Part shown: one piece after another, positions 1 through 5,242 of the stretch
How the letters are laid out: every line of letters starts with the position of its first letter
Position numbering within the stretch: the stretch's first letter is position 1
Assembly (NCBI GenBank): GCA_009784745.1
Contig: WQXR01000070.1
Location: 1-6,326, forward strand
Direction of reading: 5' to 3'
Origin: Methanomassiliicoccaceae archaeon
GTDB taxonomy: Archaea > Thermoplasmatota > Thermoplasmata > Methanomassiliicoccales > Methanomethylophilaceae
DNA: 6,326 nt
Translations under genes and position numbers: made by a program
The notes under the pieces: generated by a model
What the model was told of the DNA's origin: nothing
What the model saw: only the letters and a program-made list of their open reading frames with translations
Databases searched by the model: none

Positions 1-331
1 CTGCACCCCGTAGGGCCTGGACTCGTGTCTCAGAGTCCATCTCTGGGCTCCCTCTCTCAAGGCCCATACCCGTCATTGGCTAGTGGGTCCGTTACACCCA
101 CTACGACCTGATAGGCCGCAGACCGATCCTTAGGCGCCGGAACTTTGGACCATGAAGCATTCCAGCATCCATGATCTATGGAGTATTATCCTCAGTTTTC
201 CGAGATTATCCTCCACCTAAGGGCACGTTATCCACGTGTTACTGAGCAGTCCGCCGAGGTCTTTCACCTCTCGACTCGCATGTCTTAATCGAATTCCTAT
301 AGCGGTGGCCGCCGGCAGGATCAACCGGAGT
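1..331 (-). rRNA. rrs: 16S ribosomal RNA, 5' part (runs off the left edge)
   Basis: Read on the minus strand, the sequence starts at about 331 with the archaeal 16S 5' end (ACTCCGGTTGATCCTGCC, against the usual ATTCCGGTTGATCC). It continues with GATTAAGACATGCGAGTCGA and ends at CCCTACGGGGTGCAG, the conserved archaeal site near E. coli position 344-358. About 331 nt of the gene are present, and the 3' two thirds lie outside the window. It is the small-subunit rRNA. No 23S or 5S is visible, so linkage cannot be judged. The mature 5' end is placed by homology and could be off by a few bases. The 16S pattern is archaeal and euryarchaeal; assignment to Thermoplasmatota is an inference. Confidence 0.98.
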
Positions 332-427
332 CAAATCCTTGACTGTCATCAACGTCTTGGATGAAATTGAAACTGGCAGTTTACCATGTTTCACCGTTTG
401 TTCCGTCATGCGGCACACTCATTGCAA

Positions 428-448
428 ATGTCCCGTCTAACGGAACAT
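428..448 (-). repeat. Hairpin in the 16S leader
   Basis: Bases 428-436 and 440-448 are inverted repeats: nine consecutive pairs, one of them G-U in the RNA, around the 3-nt loop 437-439. It is the longest uninterrupted local stem I found in the leader. There is no T-tract after it in the direction of transcription, so it is not a typical intrinsic terminator. A processing or folding role is inferred. Confidence 0.55.
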
Positions 449-471
449 TCGTAGCATCGAACGTCAGAATA

Positions 472-501
472 CAAGAGATCACGCCGAAGGCGGGGATCTT
501 G
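472..501 (-). repeat. Imperfect hairpin in the 16S leader
   Basis: CGCC (482-485) pairs with GGCG (489-492) around a 3-nt loop. An outer AGATC/GATCT pair set (476-480 with 495-499) extends it past small internal bulges. It may be part of precursor rRNA folding or processing. Only the inverted repeat itself is seen; the function is inferred. Confidence 0.45.
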
Positions 502-585
502 ACTCTCCATCAATCGCACGGTCTTGCAACACGACCCATAAACAGGGTAGGTGCCTGACCCGCGCATTCCTCGTAATACTGAGTA

Positions 586-593
586 GTATATAA
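586..593 (-). promoter_or_regulatory. 16S rRNA promoter (TATA box)
   Basis: The minus strand reads TTATATAC within an A+T-rich patch that stands out from its surroundings. With the usual archaeal spacing of 25-27 bp, transcription would start near 563, giving a leader of about 230 nt before 16S. No other minus-strand gene lies between this box and the rRNA. Confidence 0.7.
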
Positions 594-649
594 TACTTGC
601 TTACTTCACGAGACCGCGACATCACGGAAATGCGGGGATATCGTTCACC

Positions 650-657
650 TATTTAAT
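650..657 (-). promoter_or_regulatory. Possible second, upstream 16S promoter
   Basis: The minus strand reads ATTAAATA about 64 bp upstream of the main TATA box. With normal spacing it would start transcription near 624-630 and run into the rRNA leader. It is also A+T-rich sequence just after the stop of the minus-strand gene ending at 714, so it may be only intergenic DNA. The 601-713 gap holds nothing else I can name. Confidence 0.25.
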
Positions 658-713
658 ATGTCCAGTACCGATGAGGGAAGAGGTTTTGAAATTGCGTTTT
701 CTCCAAATATAAC

Positions 714-1208
714 TCATTTTAGGTTCTTCAGCGCCGTTCTCATCGCACTCTCGAACTCAAATTGTCTTTTCGTACTTATCAAAAATGATTTTCCGGTCTT
801 GAAATGTATGCGCAATCCCTTGTTCGTGTCTGCCACGATATAACCTAATCCTTTCTTCCCCACCTTGATGCCCCAGCCGAAAAAGTCCCTGAACGCGCTG
901 AAATCCTCCGGCGTCACTTTTTCTATGTCCTTCAGCGGGATCGTACGCCCTTTGAATATTCCGATGATCAATGAATCGCTCGTAACGGAAACATTCAGTT
1001 TTATGAAGAAAAGCGCGAACATGACGACAACTATCAAAGCAAGCGACCCTATCAGCGTTATACCTTCGATAGAATCGACAGGTATGCTTTCATCCACCGT
1101 TGTCACATACATGAAGAATATCAGAAGTCCTATGAGCAGCACCGCTACCGCCAGAAGGATCAGGCGCGGCATTACTGTCTGACTTTCGCTGAATATCTTT
1201 CCGTTCAT
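714..1208 (-). CDS. Small membrane protein with two helices and a PH-like domain
   Basis: The product is 164 aa. Two hydrophobic segments, about residues 14-35 and 48-71, are joined by a short acidic loop, consistent with a helical hairpin in the membrane. The rest, about 73-164, is soluble. Its run FGWGIKVG (110-117), then a GLGYIV-like segment and GKSFLISTKR (139-148), resembles bacterial/archaeal PH-domain (bPH, DUF304-like) proteins as I remember them. No catalytic motif is visible and the role is unknown. The start at 1208 is preferred because a TATA box lies about 26 bp upstream, predicting a leaderless mRNA beginning at or next to the ATG. An internal ATG at residue 13 is the alternative. 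The gene stands alone: the rRNA promoter follows it and a divergent gene precedes it. The coding call is strong and the family call moderate. Confidence 0.8.
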   Translation of the reverse strand: MNGKIFSESQTVMPRLILLAVAVLLIGLLIFFMYVTTVDESIPVDSIEGITLIGSLALIVVVMFALFFIKLNVSVTSDSLIIGIFKGRTIPLKDIEKVTPEDFSAFRDFFGWGIKVGKKGLGYIVADTNKGLRIHFKTGKSFLISTKRQFEFESAMRTALKNLK

Positions 1209-1230
1209 ACACGTATCATATGGACACGAT

Positions 1231-1238
1231 GTATAAAC
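1231..1238 (-). promoter_or_regulatory. TATA box of the PH-like membrane protein gene
   Basis: The minus strand reads GTTTATAC, centred about 26 bp upstream of the ATG at 1208. The predicted transcription start coincides with the start codon, so the mRNA would be leaderless. No Shine-Dalgarno sequence precedes the ATG. Confidence 0.6.
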
Positions 1239-1287
1239 ACTATGCGTATTGTTCGTTCCCGATATTACCGCTTTGTCATCCGTAAAA

Positions 1288-1297
1288 GATTATTATC
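1288..1297 (+). promoter_or_regulatory. TATA box of the peroxiredoxin-like gene
   Basis: ATTATTAT at 1289-1296 is centred about 26 bp before the ATG at 1318 and is preceded by AAAA, a possible BRE. This predicts a leaderless mRNA and supports the ATG over an in-frame TTG at 1249. GGTGAT directly abuts the ATG, too close for a normal Shine-Dalgarno. Confidence 0.5.
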
Positions 1298-1317
1298 CGC
1301 ATTCGTATCACGGTGAT

Positions 1318-1803
1318 ATGACCGATGAGTTCAAAGAACTGGAAATTGGTGACGTTGCACCGGATTTCAAGATGCCGTCCGTAGACAGGGACGAGTTCCA
1401 TTTGTACGACGAATTGAAAAAAGGTCCGATACTATTGAACTTCTATGTCGGTGATTTCGGCATCAATTGCACAAATTACATGATGAAGATGATAGAACTT
1501 GCGCCTGAATTCGAGAATATCGGCGTACGCATCTTTCCGATAAATCCGGACGGGCTTGAGAATCACCGAATATTCAGGGAACGTCTGTCGTCGCCTTATG
1601 ACCACATAAACGATGTGAAACAGGAAGTGAGCAGAACATACGGCGCAATCGTTGAGGAATCGCCGATAATAAAAGGATTCACGAACAGGGAATTCTTTTT
1701 CATCGGGACGGATAAGAAAATAAGATTCGTATGGCGCGCACCTGTGCCGAAGGTCCTTCCGGATATGGATGAGCTGTTGGCAGAAATTAAGAGAACGTTA
1801 TGA
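1318..1803 (+). CDS. Peroxiredoxin-fold (AhpC/TSA-like) protein with a degenerate active site
   Basis: The product is 161 aa. The start resembles thioredoxin-fold peroxiredoxins (EIGDVAPDF at 9-17, then PILLNFYV at 37-44), and a single cysteine, C51, sits where the peroxidatic cysteine is expected. Known peroxiredoxins carry Pro-x-x-x-Thr/Ser-x-x-Cys here. This protein reads FYVGDFGINC (42-51), so the proline is Val44 and the Thr/Ser is Gly48. There is no second cysteine for a resolving role. The C-terminal half (FFFIGTDKKIRFVWRAP, about 126-142) keeps the strand pattern of the family. It may be a weak 1-Cys peroxidase, a thiol-based sensor or a non-catalytic relative. The start at 1318 rather than TTG 1249 is based on the TATA spacing and on where family similarity begins. 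Its 3' end overlaps the opposing gene by 6 bp. Confidence 0.85.
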   Translation: MTDEFKELEIGDVAPDFKMPSVDRDEFHLYDELKKGPILLNFYVGDFGINCTNYMMKMIELAPEFENIGVRIFPINPDGLENHRIFRERLSSPYDHINDVKQEVSRTYGAIVEESPIIKGFTNREFFFIGTDKKIRFVWRAPVPKVLPDMDELLAEIKRTL

Positions 1804-2469
1804 TCTTTTCATAAGTTTCGCTTTTTTCACATTCATCGTTCCGCTGTGACCGTTCCATTCTTTTTCGTATTCTTCTATCACAACAGAAGAATGCTGCATC
1901 GGCGAATCCAGCGTCAGCGATTCGTACTCACCGCCTTCGCCTATCATGCTTATCTTTTTCTCTGACGCAACTCTTTTGAGATCGTCGTAAGGATCACTGA
2001 TATTCTTTCCCAGCCATTTATCGTCGAGACCGTCGGCGTACACGCCGACGATGATCGATGATATCCCGGAATCGATGAGTTCATGCATCACATCATCCTG
2101 ATCCTTTCTCCATAACGGTGCGATACAAACGATATCAAGTTCGTCGCACACGATATTCATACGTTCCCATTGGTAATCGGACAATACCGCACCGGTCACC
2201 ACTCCTTTGATATCAAGATCTGATAATGCATTCCGTAATGCGTTCATATCTCCCTCTTCACTGCCGTCGGTGAATTCTGTTATCAGTCTCTTATCCATAG
2301 CCTCTGCCAGCAGAGGAACGATGTTCGAATTCGGAACGTGGAATATCATCGAATCGTCCGAATTCGATATTATGTTCACCAAATATTCAACTGAATGCCC
2401 CATCTGCTCCGCTAAGTATAACGAAAGCGTCGAATCCTTACCGCCGGAGTACAGGGATGCCAACCTCAT
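1798..2469 (-). CDS. dph6: Diphthine-ammonia ligase (Dph6, PP-loop ATPase)
   Basis: The product is 223 aa, a usual length for archaeal members. The family adenylates diphthine on elongation factor 2 and replaces AMP with ammonia, the last step in making diphthamide in the cytoplasm. The N-terminal PP-loop SGGKDS (residues 8-13) binds ATP. The family block TGAVLSDYQWER (92-103) is followed by APLWR (117-121). The C-terminal GEGGEYES (177-184), leading into LTLDSP, is the diagnostic motif of the Dph6/MJ0570 group. The start at 2469 fits both the family N-terminus and a TATA-like element 26-28 bp upstream, implying a leaderless mRNA. The stop codon overlaps the convergent peroxiredoxin-like gene. 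The other diphthamide genes are not in the window. Confidence 0.93.
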   Translation of the reverse strand: MRLASLYSGGKDSTLSLYLAEQMGHSVEYLVNIISNSDDSMIFHVPNSNIVPLLAEAMDKRLITEFTDGSEEGDMNALRNALSDLDIKGVVTGAVLSDYQWERMNIVCDELDIVCIAPLWRKDQDDVMHELIDSGISSIIVGVYADGLDDKWLGKNISDPYDDLKRVASEKKISMIGEGGEYESLTLDSPMQHSSVVIEEYEKEWNGHSGTMNVKKAKLMKRS

Positions 2470-2492
2470 TATCGTAACGTAACAGCACCATA

Positions 2493-2501
2493 GTTTAATT
2501 T
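2493..2501. promoter_or_regulatory. Shared, near-symmetric TATA element between dph6 and the ArfB-like gene
   Basis: GTTTAATTT reads as TTTAATTT on plus and AAATTAAA on minus. It is centred 26 bp before the plus ATG at 2523 and 28 bp before the minus ATG at 2469. It is the only good TATA candidate at promoter distance in the 53-bp spacer. Both transcripts would be leaderless. CTATAC at 2510-2515 is too close to the plus start to be its TATA box. Confidence 0.5.
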
Positions 2502-2522
2502 GATGATGCCTATACGTACAGC

Positions 2523-3227
2523 ATGAGAATTGATCGCATCACAACGAGTGAGTTCAAAAAGATCGTTTCCGGTGATGTTCTGCTTATATTTCCGATAGGT
2601 GCGACGGAGGCGCACGGCATCCATCTTCCGTTAGGTACGGATACATTCCAAGCGGAATATGTTGCTGACGGGATCGCAGAAAAACTCGGCAACGTAATTG
2701 TTGCACCTGCGTTACCGTACGGAAATCATTCTTCTCTGAAGGATGTTGCCGGTACGGTGAATTTGACATTCGATACTTTGCGTTCCGTTATCATTGATGT
2801 CATCGGATCGTTCATTCACCACGGAATACGAAAAATTCTGATAATAAACGGACATGCTGGCACATCTCATCTCGCAGCCGTGACGGAAGCGTGCAGGGAT
2901 CTCGTCTCAACGAATGATGTGAAGATAATGTCCGTCGCTGATTATTACATAGCGCAGACATCGGCGGAATTTAATTACGACGGTGACGGTCACGGAGGTC
3001 TGGCGGAAACGTCAAGGATGCTTGCCATTAACGCGGACATCGTAAAGAAAGAAAGACCGAAAGGAAAATTCGTTGACGCAAATTGTATGATATTGAAGGA
3101 TGCGACACGATGCATGCCTGACGGCATCGTCGGCGACACGTCAAAAGCGTCCGCTTCGCTTGGTAAGAAGATGAATGATTATATCGTCGATACGCTTATC
3201 GAAATGATGGAAAGGGAGATGCAATGA
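2523..3227 (+). CDS. Creatininase-family metal-dependent amidohydrolase, probable ArfB deformylase
   Basis: The product is 234 aa. Family metal-binding motifs are intact: PIGATEAHGIHLPLGTD (24-40, with E29, H31 and D40), INGHAGT (108-114, H111) and GDGHGGLAETS (154-164, E162). Creatininase-fold enzymes hydrolyse amide bonds. In methanogens the member ArfB removes the formyl group from the pyrimidine made by an archaeal GTP cyclohydrolase, an early step to riboflavin and coenzyme F420. I assign ArfB from the organism type, length and pairing with rpiA; substrate specificity is not readable from motifs. A creatininase or MftE-like peptidase role is less likely here. INGHAGT differs slightly from the commoner NGHGGN. 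The TATA element 26 bp upstream and the absence of a Shine-Dalgarno predict a leaderless mRNA. Its stop overlaps the rpiA start in ATGA, so the two are probably co-transcribed and coupled. Confidence 0.85.
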   Translation: MRIDRITTSEFKKIVSGDVLLIFPIGATEAHGIHLPLGTDTFQAEYVADGIAEKLGNVIVAPALPYGNHSSLKDVAGTVNLTFDTLRSVIIDVIGSFIHHGIRKILIINGHAGTSHLAAVTEACRDLVSTNDVKIMSVADYYIAQTSAEFNYDGDGHGGLAETSRMLAINADIVKKERPKGKFVDANCMILKDATRCMPDGIVGDTSKASASLGKKMNDYIVDTLIEMMEREMQ

Positions 3228-3898
3228 CCGTGAACCTTAAGCAACTGGCGGCCGAAAAGGCAGTTAACGATTTTGTGAAGGACGGAATGACAGTAGGTCT
3301 CGGAACAGGCAGTACGGCGTACTACGCAATAAAACGCGTCGGTGAACTTGTGAAGAACGGTCATAGACTCAAATGCGTCGCAACATCGCTTCAAACGGAA
3401 ACGATAGCAAAAGAATGCGGAATAGACATTTATGATGTGAATGACGTTGAGTTCATTGACGTGACCATAGACGGTGCCGACGAGGTTGATCCGAACATGC
3501 AACTCATAAAAGGACTTGGCGGTGCACTTCTGAGAGAGAAGATAGTCGCGTCCGTCTCAAAGGAAGAGATAATAATCGTCGACGATTCGAAACTCGTTGA
3601 AAAATTGGGAACAAGATGTCCGCTGCCCGTTGAGGTGCTCATCTTCGGTCACAAGAAGACAAAGAAGGCGCTGGAAAGACAGAGGTGCGAAGCAATACTG
3701 CGGATGAAGGACGGAGAACCGTTCATCACCGACGGCGGAAATTACATTTACGATTGCAAGTTCGCATCCATCGATAATCCGTTCTTCCTCGAGTCCAGAC
3801 TGAACGTTATCCCGGGTGTCGTGGACAACGGATTGTTCCTTAACACCGCGACAGCAGTGATAATATCATCGCCTGACGGAAGCGTAAGAACGATGTGA
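3224..3898 (+). CDS. rpiA: Ribose-5-phosphate isomerase A
   Basis: The product is 224 aa, the usual RpiA length. It interconverts ribose 5-phosphate and ribulose 5-phosphate in the cytoplasm. Signature segments appear in order: GLGTGST (25-31, phosphate loop), DGADEVD (83-89), KGLGGALLREK (96-106), a DDSK segment, TDGGNYIYDC and PGVVDNGLF. Asp83, Asp86, Lys96 and Glu105 correspond to the E. coli catalytic set (81, 84, 94, 103), so the active site is complete. The start overlaps the upstream stop by 4 bp, and GGGAG at 3214-3218, 5 nt before the ATG, is a good ribosome binding site. Ribulose 5-phosphate feeds RibB and so the four-carbon half of riboflavin, a plausible reason for pairing with an ArfB-like gene. 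In archaea without an oxidative pentose phosphate pathway it also helps supply ribose. Confidence 0.97.
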   Translation: MTVNLKQLAAEKAVNDFVKDGMTVGLGTGSTAYYAIKRVGELVKNGHRLKCVATSLQTETIAKECGIDIYDVNDVEFIDVTIDGADEVDPNMQLIKGLGGALLREKIVASVSKEEIIIVDDSKLVEKLGTRCPLPVEVLIFGHKKTKKALERQRCEAILRMKDGEPFITDGGNYIYDCKFASIDNPFFLESRLNVIPGVVDNGLFLNTATAVIISSPDGSVRTM

Positions 3899-3926
3899 TA
3901 TATGCGCCAGCGTCCTGTCCGCTTAC

Positions 3927-3938
3927 TTTTCTTTCCTT
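3927..3938 (+). terminator. T-rich terminator after rpiA
   Basis: The plus strand carries TTTTCTTTCCTT about 30 bp past the rpiA stop and before the next promoter. Archaeal RNA polymerase commonly stops at such T-runs without a hairpin, and no strong stem precedes it. Confidence 0.5.
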
Positions 3939-3953
3939 AATATGGGGTGAGCC

Positions 3954-3962
3954 TTTTTATAC
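3954..3962 (+). promoter_or_regulatory. Promoter of the rpl44e operon
   Basis: TTTTTATAC is a good archaeal TATA box. Spacing puts the transcription start near 3984, leaving a leader of about 25 nt. That leader contains GGGGTGA at 3996-4002, a strong Shine-Dalgarno 6 nt before the ATG at 4009. Unlike the solitary genes upstream, this operon is not leaderless. Confidence 0.7.
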
Positions 3963-4008
3963 AACGTCGTTATTAGGCAACTTTGTTCCCTTATAGGGGT
4001 GAAAATAA

Positions 4009-4287
4009 ATGAAGAAGCCCAGAGTCATACAGACCTACTGCCCTTACTGCAAGACCCATACATCGCATGATGTGGAAAGGGTCAAAAAGAAAAAGGCCAG
4101 TGAACTCAAATGGGGTCAGAGGAGATTCAGAAAGGTAACCGCAGGTTACGGAGGTTTCCCGAGACCGAAACCGGAGGGCAGAGAGAAGCCCACCAAAAGG
4201 ATCAATATCAGGTTCAGATGCGAGACATGCAAGAAGGCACATATCAAACCGTGTCTCAGAGCAAAGAAATTCGAATTAACGGAGTGA
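4009..4287 (+). CDS. rpl44e: 50S ribosomal protein L44e (eL42)
   Basis: The product is 92 aa, a full-length archaeal eL42. It is a basic zinc-ribbon protein of the large subunit near the E-site. Two cysteine pairs are visible, C11-P-Y-C14 and C71-E-T-C74, flanking a Lys/Arg-rich middle that includes KWGQRRF and GGFPRPKP. The start MKKPR is the family's normal N-terminus and has a strong GGGGTGA ribosome binding site. It opens the operon, and its stop lies inside the ribosome binding site of the next gene, 4 nt before that gene's ATG. Confidence 0.98.
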   Translation: MKKPRVIQTYCPYCKTHTSHDVERVKKKKASELKWGQRRFRKVTAGYGGFPRPKPEGREKPTKRINIRFRCETCKKAHIKPCLRAKKFELTE

Positions 4288-4291
4288 TCGA

Positions 4292-4459
4292 ATGGTCAAT
4301 GATTTCATAAAGATAAGATGCCGTGACTGCGGCAACGAGCAGATCGGATTCAGACGGGCTGCCACCGCGGTCACCTGCCACGTATGCGGTTCGACCCTTA
4401 TCACGCCCAAAGGCGGCGTCGGAGAGATAAAGGGCGAAGTGCTTGAGGTGGTCGGCTGA
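4292..4459 (+). CDS. rps27e: 30S ribosomal protein S27e (eS27)
   Basis: This is a 55-aa zinc-finger ribosomal protein of the small subunit. I translated it directly: it begins MVNDFIKIRC and ends GEVLEVVG. Cysteines C10-x-x-C13 and C29-x-x-C32 form the zinc site, and the conserved CxxCGN/CxVCGxTL pattern of archaeal S27e is present. The ribosome binding site GGAGTGA (4281-4287) overlaps the rpl44e stop, with 4 nt to the ATG. Its own TGA shares one base with the ATG of the next gene (TGATG), so translation is probably coupled. The rpl44e-rps27e-eif2a order is widely conserved in archaea. Confidence 0.97.
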   Translation: MVNDFIKIRCRDCGNEQIGFRRAATAVTCHVCGSTLITPKGGVGEIKGEVLEVVG

Positions 4460-5241
4460 TGTCGAGGGCCAGGGGCTTTCCGGAAGATGGCGAACTTGTT
4501 GTATGCACAGTAAAAAGCGTAAAGAACTTCGGTGCTTTTGTAACGCTTGACGAATACAACGAGAAAGAAGGGTTCGTACATGTCAGGGATGTCACCACCG
4601 GCTGGGTAAAATACATCAGGGATTTCATAAGAGAAGGTCAGAAGATCGTATGCAAGGTTCTGGGCGTTGACTCTTCAAAAGGTCACATAGATCTTTCTCT
4701 TAAGTCTGTGAACGAGCATCAGAAGAGAGAGAAGATACAGCAGTGGAAGAATGAGAAGAAAGCGGAAAAGTTGATGGAGATCGTTGCCGAACGATTGAAC
4801 ATGACCGCTGATGATGCTTACGATAAATTCGGAAATAAAGTTTTAGAGTCGTATGAGACGTTATACGGCGCTTTTGAGACGGTGGCCGCATCAGCGGATG
4901 ATTTCAGGAACGAATTTGAAGGCGACTGGATAGATGTGTTCGTCGGCGTAGCCGTAGAGAACGTTACGTTATCGTATGTGCAGATCGAAGGCATTCTGGA
5001 ATTACGTTCATCCGCGCCGAACGGCGTGGAACTTATCAAGAACGCGGTCATCAAAGGCGAGAAGGCCGCGGGAGACGCAAAGGTTGCGATACAGTACATC
5101 GGCGCTCCGAGATACCGTATCGTAATAACAGCAGATGAGTACAAGGAAGCAGAAGATGTCATGAAAGTTGTATCATCAGTTGTGATAGAAGAACTTGTGA
5201 AGGCAGGGGGCGAAGCCTCCCTGAAACGCGAGAGCAAATGA
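4459..5241 (+). CDS. eif2a: Translation initiation factor 2 subunit alpha (aIF2-alpha)
   Basis: The product is 260 aa, typical for archaeal aIF2-alpha. As part of the alpha-beta-gamma heterotrimer it helps deliver initiator Met-tRNA to the small ribosomal subunit. An N-terminal S1 OB-fold spans about residues 10-84 (NFGAFVTLDEY, EGFVHVRDV, HIDLSLKSV). A helical middle domain with a charged Lys/Glu-rich stretch follows to about 170. The C-terminal alpha/beta domain, about 172-255, ends in IAPRYRI-like GAPRYRIVITADEY and is the part that contacts the gamma subunit. GAGGTG at 4445-4450 lies 8 nt before the ATG, inside the end of rps27e. The start codon overlaps the previous stop by one base. Confidence 0.97.
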   Translation: MSRARGFPEDGELVVCTVKSVKNFGAFVTLDEYNEKEGFVHVRDVTTGWVKYIRDFIREGQKIVCKVLGVDSSKGHIDLSLKSVNEHQKREKIQQWKNEKKAEKLMEIVAERLNMTADDAYDKFGNKVLESYETLYGAFETVAASADDFRNEFEGDWIDVFVGVAVENVTLSYVQIEGILELRSSAPNGVELIKNAVIKGEKAAGDAKVAIQYIGAPRYRIVITADEYKEAEDVMKVVSSVVIEELVKAGGEASLKRESK

Positions 5242-5242
5242 T

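Larger units (their letters stand above)
332..563 (-). other. Structured 5' leader of the 16S rRNA precursor
   Basis: This stretch of about 230 nt lies between the predicted transcription start (about 563) and the 16S 5' end, with no credible gene. It holds several inverted repeats that would fold in the transcript. One at 472-501 has an inner CGCC/GGCG stem on a 3-nt loop and outer GATC/GATC pairs. One at 428-448 has 9 pairs including one G-U on a 3-nt loop. One at 370-382 has 5 pairs on a 3-nt loop. One at 329-344 has 6 perfect pairs on a 4-nt loop and overlaps the first bases of mature 16S. Archaeal 16S precursors are normally cut from a leader/trailer stem with a bulge-helix-bulge; the trailer half is outside the window, so that stem cannot be confirmed. 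Confidence 0.7.

Noticed and set aside
361..558. 65-aa plus-strand reading frame
   Set aside because: It lies antisense to the structured 16S leader, has no promoter or ribosome binding site and shows no protein family features.
658..1182. Plus-strand reading frames at 658-843 and 865-1182
   Set aside because: Both are opposite or largely opposite the 714-1208 gene, whose product has clear membrane segments and a promoter.
1249..1317. Upstream TTG start for the peroxiredoxin-like gene
   Set aside because: The extra 23 residues do not resemble the family N-terminus, TTG is a weak start, and the TATA spacing points to the ATG at 1318.
2499..2507. C-box-like TGATGATG of a possible C/D guide RNA
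   Set aside because: No D box (CTGA) at a suitable distance, and the site lies within the short promoter spacer.
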